In this document: in pieces, positions 32,623-44,728 of the stretch
How positions within the stretch are numbered: position 1 is the stretch's first letter
Layout: every line of letters starts with the position of its first letter
Assembly: GCA_029204225.1 (NCBI GenBank)
Contig: CM055111.1
Location: 28,230,340 to 28,294,339, forward strand
DNA length: 64,000 nucleotides
Direction of reading: 5' to 3'
Source of the DNA: Diphasiastrum complanatum
Lineage: Eukaryota; Streptophyta; Lycopodiopsida; Lycopodiales; Lycopodiaceae
Notes under the pieces: model-generated
What the model saw: the letters and a program-made list of their open reading frames with translations, nothing else
What the model was told of the DNA's origin: nothing
The model's database searches: none
Program-made: the position numbers and the translations under genes

Positions 32623-33666
32623 AATTGAACCAATACCTTCAATCACACACTCACCACCATTGGCCATGGGAATTGCTTTCTTGGCTCCATCATAAGTGAC
32701 CAAAGAAGTAAAGAACTCCTTGTTACTAGTCATGTGTGAACTAGCTCCACTATCAATCCACCATGAATCTTTGTCACCTTCACTTGATATTAGACTTGAA
32801 GAACACATCAAAAGAGAATCACCACCACCTAGATCCTCATCATTAGTAGTAAAGTTGATTTGCTTGCTACCTTCATATCTTTGCTTCTTCAAACATTCAT
32901 TTGCAAAATGCCCTTTGATTCCACAATAAAAGCATTTCAACTTAGACTTATCTTTCTTTTTGCCAAAAGAAGAAGTCTCACCTTGATCTTGCCCTTTAGA
33001 CCACTTGCCTTTGCTTTTGCCCTTGAACATGCCTTTGATGAACATAGCATCATCTTCATAATGAGATGTCGATGTAGATCCACCTCCTCTTGATTGAAGC
33101 CTATACTCCTCATTCACCAAGATCTCTTGCAAATTCACAATACTTGGCAAGGTCTTTTGAATAGCAAAACTTTGAGCAAGATTAGCATGATCATCCAACA
33201 AGCCATTAAGTATAACTTGAACAAGTTCTACCTCCTTAATGCTTTCATCAATACATGCTAACTCATCATTGAATGCTTTAACCCTCAAAACAAAAGCATG
33301 AGTACTCTCTTCCTTCTTTTGCAAACTTTGAAAGATTTTCCTCCTAAGAGTAAGAAGTCTTGATGTAGACTTGGATTCATAAAGCTTCTTCAAAGCTTCC
33401 CAAGCCTCCAAAGATGATGTGCACTTACCAACTTCCTTGAGAAGTTCATTGGTAACATTAATCTTAATCATGTGTAGAGCCTTCTTTGCTCTCTTGTCAT
33501 ACCTCACTTAATCTTGAGGTGCTTGAGGCCTCTCCTCCACACCTTCAACAATCTCCATCAACTCATTCATCTCCAATAAGGACTCCATCCTCACCTTCCA
33601 AGTAGAATAGTTGATTGAGGTAAGCCTATCATTGCTCTCCAACATAAAGCCTCCACTTGTAGACAT
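32623..33666 (-). pseudogene. copia C gag-protease, truncated by gypsy H, one stop
   Basis: Starts at ATG 33666-33664 (MSTSGGFMLESNDRL) with the frame open but for TAA at 33510-33508. UBN2-type gag with SLEAWEALKKLYESKSTS and VQVILNGLLDDHA, a CCHC knuckle CFYCGIKGHFANEC (about 32895-32940), then WWIDSGASSHMT with an intact protease D-S-G (about 32740-32770). The frame breaks at IGSI (about 32625), where gypsy H begins. It is related to, but clearly diverged from, the gag of copia B. Confidence 0.85.
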
Positions 33667-34266
33667 GTTGAAGTGACTTGATCTTCTCTTTCAACCTATT
33701 CCAATGCACAAAGCACTCTCTTGAATGTCAACAAATGAACTCAAGAAGAAATCACAAAGATATGGAAACTCTCAAATCTCTTCTAGCACTTCTAACTAGA
33801 AAATCAACACATAGAATAGTGGAATCTTGATCAAACTATGATCTATCCTCAATCCAATTATTCTTGCCACTTCCTAAGATTGAAACACACTCAAATGAAG
33901 TTCAGTAACCTCACAAACTAGATATCCAATCAAAATTAGGGTTTTGACAAAATCACAAAAAATTGAATATTTCAAATTGTACATGCAATTTCTAGAAACT
34001 TGATATATCTTCTTGTAGACTCCAATGAGACCTTCCTAATGCACCAAAAATCATCTAAATCCAGTAAACCAAGTGTGAAATCGGAATTGATCAAGTATAT
34101 AACCCTATATTGAGTTTTGACCTACAAAAGATCAATTCTACACATGCAAAATGCTGATTTTTGAGTAGAAATCAATCTAGCGTGCTCCAGCATTGGTAAC
34201 TCCTCCAAAACCTTGCTAAAGATGGCTGATCCTTTCATAACCGGAAAAACAATAGCTCTGATACCA
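33667..34266 (-). other. copia C leader and initiator-Met primer-binding site
   Basis: About 590 bases of untranslated leader. GCTCTGATACCA at 34255-34266 is the complement of TGGTATCAGAGC, the common copia primer-binding site for initiator tRNA-Met. Confidence 0.8.
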
Positions 34267-34920
34267 TTTTAAGGATTTCAGATCATTCAAGATCCAATCC
34301 ATGTCCCTGATCTTTGGTTACAATAAGGAGCAAACCAACAATCCTGCCAATGTAGAAAAATCAGCATCTACATACAAAACGAGATGCAAACTCTAAGATA
34401 TATTGATCAAACATGAACCAAAACATAAAATATATTTGTTGTCTATACAATTACAGTACCCTACTATATTTCACACGTGTGAAACCAAACATAGCAAAAT
34501 ATGAGCATTCTACACACAAGATTGCAAGATAACACCAAGATAGTGCACCAATGAGTAGTAGAACCCAAAGAGAGCCATGTATAATGATGAAATGAGAGAG
34601 AGAAGAGAGAAGATGTGTCTCTCCACGAGTTACATCCTTTTATAGAGTGTCCAAACCCTATTTGGCCACTTGGCTTTCCCTCCAGAATGTAAGCCCTACT
34701 TTTTTTGGGTCTAGATTCAATGTACCCAAAGTTCAAATTTGAATCTCTCTCAAACTCGACTACCAACTTTCCCACACTTTCAAAAAGTGTTTATTGAATG
34801 TATCTTAAACTAATATAACTTCAAAAAGTTTATCTCTTAGTCTAAAATGAGTTTTGGCCTCTTATTGACAATTTACCAAAATATGACTAAACTAGAGTAA
34901 ACTAGTTGAAATCTCTCACA
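34267..34920 (-). repeat. copia C 5' LTR
   Basis: 654 bp. The first bases have mutated from TGTG to TTTT on the plus strand; the end CTCTCACA is intact and is followed by CCAAG. Confidence 0.92.
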
Positions 34921-34925
34921 CCAAG

Positions 34926-35875
<950 letters not shown>

Positions 35876-36199
35876 TCATTCTAGATTTTGCGGAGTTAGC
35901 TTGACCAATTGGATTTCACTAATACGCACTTTAATTTCACTATAAAGGGCTGAATTCGAGTAATTTGTCACCTTTGCTGGCGAAGCTCTGCTCAAATTTT
36001 CACTGAAATTTCCAAGTTCTCCAAATTCGACCAAACTTTTACACAAGCTCTCATCTACATACTCTGAACCCAGATCTGCGCTCTGAACTACAGTTCTTAC
36101 AATCCAACACTTGTTATTCACTGTTTTTCTCGTTCTCACCTCTTTTGACCTTTTCTACCATTTTTTCCACGTTTTCACACTTTAACTATCACTGCTAAC
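35876..36199 (+). promoter_or_regulatory. aORF leader region (copy G)
   Basis: Pyrimidine-rich, A/C-rich sequence with no stem repeats or gag, ending AACTATCACTGCTAAC next to ATGG. It resembles a 5' untranslated region. It suggests that the aORF can have its own leader, and perhaps its own promoter or a splice acceptor, rather than being read through from gag. That is inference from one copy. Confidence 0.4.
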
Positions 36200-39100
36200 A
36201 TGGCCTCTTCATCTTCTGAAGACTCTGGCACCAAGTAGGTCATCCAACATGAGATACCCTCAGCCACCTAGATTTGGCGCTTGCCTTCTAACACTCTGAT
36301 TCAACCATGGCTTCAAACTGCTGGCCCACTTCTTGAGGCAATGGGTTTTTTTCCGGCACTTTTCCATTCTGATAATAACATGGGCCTCGCCCTTCATGCT
36401 TACGTCACCTGGGACACGTCGAAGTCGTGTTTCCACTTCCTGTACCAAGGTACCACGTACAAGGTACGGATTAACGTGGACTCAATGGTCACCGTCGGCA
36501 TTATGTCCGGTGACCGTCAGCCCATCTCCCATCGTCAGGAAAAAACCTTGATCAAACATTTCGTCGCTCAGACTGCACCAGAGATCCCCATCCAAACTAA
36601 CAATGGTTACCTGATAGAGGCTATCATGGAACCAGTCATACAGACGGCTCCGCATCTGTTGAATAACTTTCTAGTTGTTTCAACATTTTGCAAGGACAGA
36701 ATCCAGTCCACGCTGCTGAGTTAGATAGTGGAGTCCTTCCTGGGATTCCCTGGCCCCACAGTTGTGCCATACGAGTGGCATGCCTTCCTCATTCACAAAC
36801 TAACTATCTCCATCAAACCCAACAATCGTGAGCGTATCGCAGCAGGTCCTCTGTTGTGTAATTTTGCCTAAGCACTTCTCGAGGTGAAAGTGCGCGATTT
36901 TTGCCGCTCCGGTCTTCTATCTTCCATTGTTCTGCACACTAACCTCTATCTGCCATCTTCCACATCCACATCCTCCCAACCTACAGTTACTGACATGACG
37001 GCTAGCAAAACAATGCATGGCGCTGTCCCTTCCTCCTCATCTCCACCTCCCACTAGACGACGTACCACCACCACACCAATAACCACTCCATTAACCACCG
37101 CCACTTCTTCTTCTATATAACCTCCTCCTCCTATCTCTGTTGTCACTCATCTTCTTTCTATTCCATCCACGACTGCTTATGTTTCCATTCTCATTTCCTC
37201 TCTTGATACTACTTCCACTTCTGTTCCATTATTCAGTACCCCTTCCATCACTATCACATCCTCCATTACTCTTGTCTCCATCGTTGCTCCTCTCCAGTTT
37301 AACCCCTCTGATTCTCAGTTGTCTCTGGACACTCTGGTGTGGATGTAAGTCACCAACTTTTCACTGCCATGCCAGACCATTTCAGCTCCATCCTCGCCTT
37401 CCGTGCTCCACACCACACTTCAGTTCCTCTCTGTTCCGCCCATTCTCTCATTTGGACAAACAGTCCCCACCCCCGTTTCCACTTCTATTTCTCCCACACC
37501 ACCTGTTTCGCCATCAAAGATTGCCGAAGGCAACCAACCATTGCTTGATGACACATTTGTTCAGACAATTTTCATACCATCACCAGATCGGACAGATCCC
37601 ACCATCCCATATGACAGAAGGTCCCCTGAGAACCTGACTGAAGACAATGACGATGACGCTCTACTAGTCGTCAGGGCCACTACCACACAAGCCCCTTTGA
37701 GTGCCAGCATACCGGCTGTTCCAACAGATTTAACGACGGAATACCAAACCTTGGGGACATACATCCAGGAGGCGGTAGCAGCCAGGGCTACTTTGGACAG
37801 CCGGATACTCCACTTGGTGACAAGCAACACCCAGTTGCGAGCGGAACTCACAAAGCTGTAGCAAGAGCTTCCAATAGCTCAACAGTATGAACAAGACGGG
37901 CACCGAGAGATTGCCAAGCTACAGCAGAAGGAGAATGACCTCAACCAATATATCCAAAGCCTCTCCAAAGCATTGACAGATGCCTCCACGAATGTGCGAA
38001 AGCTTCAATCCGAAGCATCCCAACGGCTTGCTCCCCTCCAGGCGCAACTACAAATTTATGAAGCAGAAAATATGCGCCTGGGAGCGGAAGTGAAAGCCTT
38101 ACAAAGTGAAAAACTTGTCTAGCTAGCTCAACCCGCACCAGACTCAAGGTTGTTCTCTCAAATAGAGATGAATCTCTTCCGGCATCAGGTGAAGGTATAT
38201 AGCCAAACGCTGAACAGCTACCAGGCGGAGCTCGACAAATATCGGGCAAGCGCAACTCACGAGCTTACCTAGGCCAAACAAGCCCTCAAGACCTGCCAGC
38301 AGTACATGGAGGAGAAGGCCCAACCCACCCCAGTGGTGATTCCACCGCCATCTGTTTTTGATGTTGCACAGGCAAGCACCAGCCAGGACCAAGGCCAGCA
38401 AGCAGCAGGGGGGATAAGTCACGATCAAGGGTTCGAAGGCCAAGACCAAGGACCAGCTGATACGAGTGCTGAAACGCGGAACCAAGGCAAGATGCAGGTC
38501 CGAGCCAAAGGCAAGAGGAAGGACAAGCCTCCTCATCAAGAGGCTTGCACACCATATCTGCCAACCAGGCCTTCTGACGACCAAAGTCTGCAGAGGAGAA
38601 AATAAATGAACTTCTAGCTAAGCATCCCCACGAGTCATCAAGAGACAGCTGGCAGATATCATTTTCGACGCAGACAATAAAAGGCAACGAGCTACAAGCA
38701 CTACCCGCCCTCCACCCACAACCAGAGTGGCGTAAGCAGCTCTTTGAAAGAGACCCTGCAGTATTCATGGCCTATGTGACAAGCCCGCAACAACTACGGG
38801 TGAACGCGCACTTTTTGCCATGCACACGATGATCCAAATGGGCGGAATGCGGCACCCCTCTGGACAAGATCACTATTCAAAACTTCAATTGGCCAAGAAT
38901 TCCATCAGAGCATGGTTGGGATAAGGACGTAGACGCCCGAAGGGCTCTCACCCTATTTGCCAATAAATATTTCAACTGTCCTAATCCAACAGTCCATGCG
39001 ACAGTCTGTTACGCTCGGGACTTAGAGCATTTAATGGGTATTGAAACCAAGTGGGACAATTTTCTCCCCCCATATTCTTTGATCCTAATAAGGCGCTAGC

Positions 39101-39334
39101 CTTCGACAAAGTCAAAGATCAACTACCAGTCACTCAAGTCTATTACCGAGCTGCATTCCTTGGCGATCGATGGACGTGTAGATTCCAAGTGTGGGTCGAC
39201 CAAGACTGGCTGACAGGAGTCCACAAGTCCCTTCACACGCCCAAGGACTTGAAGAAACTGGACCGCATTATTTCATGGAAGACATCACGGGCTACCTTAT
39301 CCACCAGAGGCGGTTCAAGAAGACTCTCTACTAA
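36200..39334 (+). pseudogene. aORF, fullest copy (copy G): retroelement-borne ORF of unknown function
   Basis: From ATG 36200 (MASSSSEDSGTK) to TAA 39332-39334, about 1,040 codons with stops and frameshifts. Parts in order: N-terminal globular part (36281-36890; LQTAGPLLEAMGFFPALFH, YQGTTYKVRINVDSMV); Ser/Thr/Pro-rich linker (36950-37500); coiled coil (about 37720-38320; DSRILHLVTSN, LQSEASQRLAPLQAQL); Gln/Asp/Gly-rich linker (38330-38490); basic box; C-terminal domain (38605-39334; HPHESSR, SKWAECGTPLDKITI, YRAAFLGDRW, WVDQDWLTGVHKS). I recognise no known family. Early TAGs at 36236 and 36269 and later ones (37859, 38270) break it. Copies at 10941-17971, 47018-48262 and 52073-52682 share its 3' end. 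A host origin is possible. Confidence 0.75.
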
Positions 39335-39371
39335 ACCGACAGAGTGCCAAGGGGCCGACAGCCGTGGATCC

Positions 39372-39584
39372 TGTTGGGGGTATTCCCGACGAATTGTAAA
39401 TAAACAATATTGGCCAATAAAATGTGTTGCGAGGGCATGGCATCTTGCGCGTATAAGCCCATGGCCCAATGAGCACGCAAGTTGAGTTGTAAATAAAACA
39501 ATAGACTTGGGCTCCTTTGTAATTAAAATAAAACTTGAGTCCCAAAGTCAATTTTAAACTTAGAGTTTACTTTTTAGAGTTGGT
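39372..39584 (+). repeat. truncated 3' LTR of copy G
   Basis: Starts TGTTGGGGGTATTCCCGACG 38 bases after the aORF stop. It follows the family LTR for about 213 bases, then breaks at TAGAGTTGG and joins pol sequence. It belongs to the same LTR subtype as 52729-53511 (AATAGACTTGGGC motif), unlike the LTR at 39877. Confidence 0.88.
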
Positions 39585-39876
39585 TTGATCAAAATCAGGC
39601 ACCAGCAGAACAAGTCTTTGAGGGACCTGCACGGACACAGCCAATGAACCTCGCCGATCCAGGTGAAGAAGAAAAGATAGTGCATGTGGGAGAGCAGTCA
39701 ATGCCCACGCAATTCAAGAGACTATGATCATTGTTGGTGAAATACAAGGACTGTTTTGCCTAGAGTTACAGTGATCTGAGGGGCATTCCACCAACAGTAG
39801 TCCAACACACCATAACCTTGGTGGATGGAGCAATCCCCAAGGTGAGTCGTTACTACCGCTGCAATCCGAACTACAC
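39585..39876 (+). pseudogene. gypsy pol fragment: protease/RT junction and RT start
   Basis: One frame reads a linker, then LLVKYKDCFA, SYSDLRGIPPTVVQHTI and DGAIPKVSRYYRCNPNYT, the conserved region just before the Ty3/gypsy reverse transcriptase palm. Two stops interrupt it (one where the family has Trp of FAWSY). It ends at the LTR start 39877. It shows that pol-bearing relatives of this family existed. Confidence 0.75.
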
Positions 39877-40668
39877 TATTGGGGGTACTTCCAACGAAGT
39901 GTAAATAAATAAAATCACTCAATAAAATGTGTTGCGAGGGCATGGCATCCTGAGCACATAAGCCCATGGCCCAATGAGCATGCAAGTGAAGCTATTAATA
40001 AAATAAACTTGACTTGGGCCTTGGAATTAAAATAAAACTAGAGGCCCAAAGTCATTTTTAAACTTAGAGATTATTTTTTAGAGTTGGGTCCAAATTGGGA
40101 CTTGCACGAATCTTGTGATTACCAATGTACTTGTTGTGGACCCTTGGATCAAGTTGGGTCCAAGATGAATGGATAAGATCATTGTGAATATTAGCCAATA
40201 GGATTGAGGCCTTCCCCATTTTATAAAAAGGCACCATTTGTACACTATTTTCATGCTTAATGAGAAGGAGGAAACTCTACCAATTTTGGAAGAGAAACAT
40301 CCTCATCTGCAATTCAATGCTTGCTATTGCTCTTGTTGTTTTCTATTGCTTTCAAGTTTATGCTTTTTAGTTTCAATAGTTTATGTTTCTCCTTTAGCGA
40401 GTACAATGTGCATTTGAGCTAACCTCCACCCTCCCTCTATCTCTCTCTTCTATCTTCTTTTCCCTCCATCTTTTCTAATCATCCCCTTCCTTCTACCTAC
40501 AATCATGATGAATGTTAGTGTAGAGGAGTGTTAGTGGTGAGTAGAGTTAAGGGAGAAAGTAGGAAACTAACTAAAAATAGCATCTTAGAATAGTTAGGTA
40601 CCTATCCAGTGATCTAACCCTTGTTGACAGGCGGGAGGGCTATACTACGCAAGAACTTCGACCCTATA
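39877..40668 (+). repeat. 5' LTR of recombinant element D
   Basis: 792 bp, TATTGGGGGTAC (decayed TGTTGG) to GACCCTATA, followed by a primer-binding site. Its AATAAACTTGACTTGG subtype matches element E, not the LTR at 52729 that closes the block. The left flank TACAC differs from the right flank of 53511 (ATCGT). Confidence 0.88.
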
Positions 40669-40669
40669 G

Positions 40670-41941
40670 TGGCACCGTTACCAGGGATAGGTTTCCACTA
40701 ACCAGTTTAGCTGCATTTTAGCTATTTTCTTGCTTTTTAGAGTAGTTTTAGATAGATTTTTGGATGTTTAGAGTTAGTTTTTTATATTTTTCTGTATTTG
40801 CACTGTTCATAACTAGCGAAGGAGGTGTGAGAGGGTAGAGGAGGCCCTAAACAGTCTCTAAGGGCTTGAAACCCAAAGTAACCAGCCAAAAAACCCAAAA
40901 AAAAACACACCAATCTGCATTTTGGAGGGAAAAAGAGCCTAAAATCTCATCAGATTTTTATATCTCCAGAATCAGTGAGAATTAACCCTTGCATGACTGG
41001 CAGTAGCTCCAGGGTACTGTCCCAGACCTGCATAGAAGCTTGCGAGAATTAGTTCCAAGCAGATTGTGAAAACCAGAGAAAAATCATAAAAATTTCAAAA
41101 AACCCTTGAAAAATATCCAAAATATTCAAATCTTCATAAGAACTCTCGCAGAGCCCTCTGAAGTTCCATCTCAGTGATACCAGGACACAGAGAAGCTTGC
41201 AAGAGTTAGTTTGATGTCTAAGTGCCTGTGCGAGAGTTCCCAGTGAAAAAAAGACTGTAAAGTATGAGTGAACCCTCATAGACAGCAAAATTTTCAGTTC
41301 TAGTGGTCAAAAACTCTCGCAGAGGATTCTAAAGTTCCATCTCAGTGAGACCAAGACACAGAAGAGCTTGCGAGAATTAGTTTGATTCCAATGAGCAGAA
41401 AATTGGATTTAAGTGCAAAAAAAACACTAAAAAGTGAAGATCCAGCAAATTCTTCTAGTAAAACTCTTGCAGACCCTCTCAATCGATTCAGAATGTCAAT
41501 TTACATCTGTAATAAAGCCTGCGAGAGTTAGTGTGAAGATCTGGTGAAGATCAAGCCAAAAAGTTGGTTTTGAACCATCGTAGACAGTAAAATTTTCACT
41601 TCTTTCAAGAGTTAACTCTCGTAGAGAATTCTAGAGTGAGATCTGACCCAGATCCAGCTACTGTGAGCCTTGGAGTTACTTCCTAGAGATCAACCCTTGC
41701 ACAAGTCAACCCTTGCACAAGAGAACCCTCGTAGACTAGATTAGTGGAAAGATCTGCATCAAATCCAGCTACTATCAAAATCTCAGGTCAATAAGTGCAA
41801 GGAGTAAAAAGTTATCAAGGAAAAACCATCGTAAAGGGCCTAAAATTCACTTCCGGCCGATCAGATTCATCAGATCCTTAGAGATCCAAATTGCATCCTA
41901 TTGTATAAGCAAGATCCAATTATTTTGAAACCCACCATCAG
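40670..41941 (+). repeat. element D primer-binding site and leader
   Basis: TGGCACCGTTACCAGGGATAG (three changes from the tRNA-Asp complement), then a leader with the same modules as element A: AACTCTCGCAGA at about 41142 and 41310, with TTGCGAGAATTAG and GCGAGAGTTAG near 41369 and 41520. A relative is at 43428-44728. Confidence 0.75.
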
Positions 41942-42602
41942 ATGAATCTGAGATCGAGACGATCAATATCACGAAGGATAGCAAATCAAGCACCACACCT
42001 TCCCAGATTAGTAGTTGTGCAACAAGGGGCAGAACCGAAACCAGCACCAATGGATCCAATGGGCCAATCCATACTTGTCGCTCCCTTGCAAGCAGTCCGG
42101 AGAGCACCACGGATGGAAATACCAAAATACGTCGAATCATCAGATTTCATCCGATTCCTCCAGAGCTACGAGCAAGCTTGTGAAATCTACGGTGAACGGA
42201 CACCTGCGGAGAACTGATGTTGTTTCCCATGTCCTTATTGGCAGTGTCTCAAGATTGGTTTTTCTACCTGTCAGAGGAAGAAAATTCCACTTGGGAAGCG
42301 GTTAAGACGACTCTCATTACGCGCTTTAAACCAAGAAAGTTCCTGGAAGAACCGTTTCTCCTGCTGAGCAAAGTCAAGATGGGAAAACGAGAAAGGGTCA
42401 AGGACTATATTGAGCGGGTCAAACACTTACGATCCGAGTGCAGTGCAGCCCTAACTTCCGATCGCGCGGTGATCATGTGGTTCCTAGCCGAACTACCACA
42501 AAGCATCAGAAGAGAACTGAAACAACGGGAGCAGTACACTACTCTGCAAGAAGCTATGGAAGATGCCATCAGGGAAGAGGATGAGGGATCTGACGACGAC
42601 TA
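41942..42602 (+). pseudogene. element D gag, first part
   Basis: Starts at ATG 41942 (MNLRSRRSISRR) and reads to SYEQACEIYGERTPAE. One frameshift near 42215 follows, then a well-kept Retrotrans_gag domain: QDWFFYLSEEENSTWEAV, FKPRKFLEEPFLLLSK, RERVKDYIERVKHLRSEC, to EEDEGSDDDY at 42602. The gag is cut here by element E and continues at 49131. Confidence 0.82.
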
Positions 42603-43426
42603 TGTTGGGGGTATTCCCAACAAAGTGTAAATAAATAAAATCCTCCAATAAAATGTGTTGCGAAGGCATGTCATCCTGCGTGTATAAGCCCATGGCCCAA
42701 TGAGCACGCAATTGAAGTTGTAATAAAATAAACTTGACTTGGACCTTGTAATTAAAATAAAACTAGAGGCCCAATGTCATTTTTAAACTTAGAGATCACT
42801 TTTTAGAATTGGGTCCAAATTGGGACTCACATGAATCTTGTGATTTCTAATGTACTTTTTGTGGACCCTTGGATCAAGTTGGGTCCAAGATGAATGGTTA
42901 GGATCATTGTGAATATTAGCCAATAAGATTGAGGGGCAAGGGCCTTCCCCATTTTATAAAAAAGCACCATTTGTACACTATTTCCATGCTTAATGAGAAG
43001 GAGAAAACACTACCATTTTTTGAAGAGAAGCATCCTCATTTGCTATTCACTACTTGCTATTGCTCTTAGTTGTGTTTTCTTTTGCTTTCTATTTCCATGT
43101 TTTATTGTTTGCCATAGTAAATATTTTTCCATTAGCAAGCATAAGAAGCATTTGAGCTAACCTCCACCCTCACTCTCTTTCTCTCTCTTTCTCTTCTCTT
43201 CTCAATCTCTTCTTCTCCATCCCTTCCCTTCAACCAAAACTATGATGAATGTTAGTGTAGAGGAGTAGAGTTAAAGAGGAGTAGTATAGTGGTGAGTAGA
43301 GTTAAGAGAGAAAGTAGGAAATTAACTAAAAGTAGCATCTATGCATAGTTAGGAGGCACCTATCTTGTAATCTAACCTTTGTTGACAGGCGGAAGGGTTA
43401 TACTACGAAAGATCTTCGACCCCACA
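42603..43426 (+). repeat. element E 5' LTR
   Basis: 824 bp, with TTTTATAAAAAAGCACC as TATA region near 42953, followed after one base by the primer-binding site at 43428. Confidence 0.93.
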
Positions 43427-43427
43427 A

Positions 43428-44728
43428 TGGCGTCGTTGCCGGGGATAGGTTTCCACTAATAGTTTAGTTCCATTTTAACTATTTTCTTGCTTTTTAGAGT
43501 AGTTTAGGTAGATTTTTGGGAGTTTAGAGTTAGTTTTCTGTACTTTTTTGTGTTTGGACTGTTCACAGCTAGCAGAGGAGGTGTGAGAGGGTAGAGGAGG
43601 CCCTGAACAACCTCTAAGGGCTTACCCAAACCAATCATCCAAAAAACTCAAAAAACACACCAATCTGCATTTTGGAGGGAAAATGAGCCAAAAAAACTCA
43701 TCAAATTTTTATATCTCCAGAATCAGTGGGAATTAACCCTTGCATGACTGGCAGCAGCTCTAGGGTACTATCCCAGACCTGCATAGAAGCCTGCGAGAGT
43801 TAGTTCCAAGCAGATTGTAAAAATCAGAGAAAAATCATAAAAAATTCAAAAAACCCTTGAAAAAAAAAAATCAATTCCTCATAAGAACTCTCGCAGAGCC
43901 CTCTGAAGTTCCATCTTAGTGAGACCAGGACACAGAGAAGCTTGCAAGAGCTAGTTTGATGTCTAAGTGCCTGTGCGAGAGTTCCCAGTGAAAAAAAAAT
44001 GGGAAAGTACCAGTGAACCCTCGTAGACAGCAAAATTTTCAGTTCCAGTGGTCAAAAACTCTCGCAGAGGATTCTAAAGTTCCATCTCAGTGAGACCAGG
44101 ACACAGAAGAGCTTGCGAGATTTAGTTTGATTCCAGTGAGCAGAAATTTGGATTTAAGTGCAAAAAAATCACTAAAAAGTGAAGATCCAGCAAATCCTTC
44201 CAGTAAGAACTCTTGCAAACCCTCTCAATCGATTTAAAATGTCAAATTACATTAGTGATGAAGTCTGCGAGAGTTAGTATGAAGATTTGGTGAAGATCAA
44301 GCACAAAAAGTGATTTTGAACCATCGCAAACAGTGAAATTCTCACTTCTTGTGAGAGTTAACTCTTGAAGAGAATTCTATAGTGAGATCTGACCCAGATC
44401 CAGCTACTGTGAAGCTTGCAAGGGTTACTTCCCAGAGATCTAAAAGATATCAAGTTTTTTACCTGCAAAAATAGCTAAAAAACCCTCGCACAGCCAACTC
44501 TCGCACAAGATAACCCTCACAAACCAGATCAGTGGAAAGATCTGCATCAGATCCAGCTACTGTCAAAATCTCAGGTCAATCAGTGCAAGGAGTAAAAAGT
44601 TATCAAGGAAAAACCACCATAAAAGGTCTAAAATTCATTCCGGCCATTCAAATCGATCAGATCTTTGAAGATCTAAACTGCATCTTATTGTATAAGCAAG
44701 ATCCAATCACTTTGGAGCCCACCATCGA
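43428..44728 (+). repeat. element E primer-binding site and leader
   Basis: TGGCGTCGTTGCCGGGGATAG (one change from the tRNA-Asp complement) at 43428-43448. The leader then carries the repeated AACTCTCGCAGA and GCGAGAGTTAG-type boxes (for example about 43884, 44049, 43793 and 44270). Confidence 0.78.

Larger units (their letters stand above)
25209..34920 (-). mobile_element. copia C: Ty1/copia element (minus) interrupted by gypsy H
   Basis: The LTRs 25209-25862 and 34267-34920 (654 bp each) run from TGTGAAGG to CTCTCACA. The right copy has decayed to TTTTAAGG at its start. The duplication CCAAG lies at 25204-25208 and 34921-34925. The initiator-Met primer-binding site complement (34255-34266) beside the right LTR, and a GAAGAGGGAG polypurine tract inside the left LTR, give minus orientation. 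The only recognisable coding region is gag-protease (32623-33666). The LTRs differ at about 12 positions by eye (about 2%). Confidence 0.9.

Noticed and set aside
36200-39334. aORF as an ordinary host gene
   Set aside because: Copies of its 3' end lie at a fixed distance before LTRs of one family in four places; copy G itself has stops and frameshifts.
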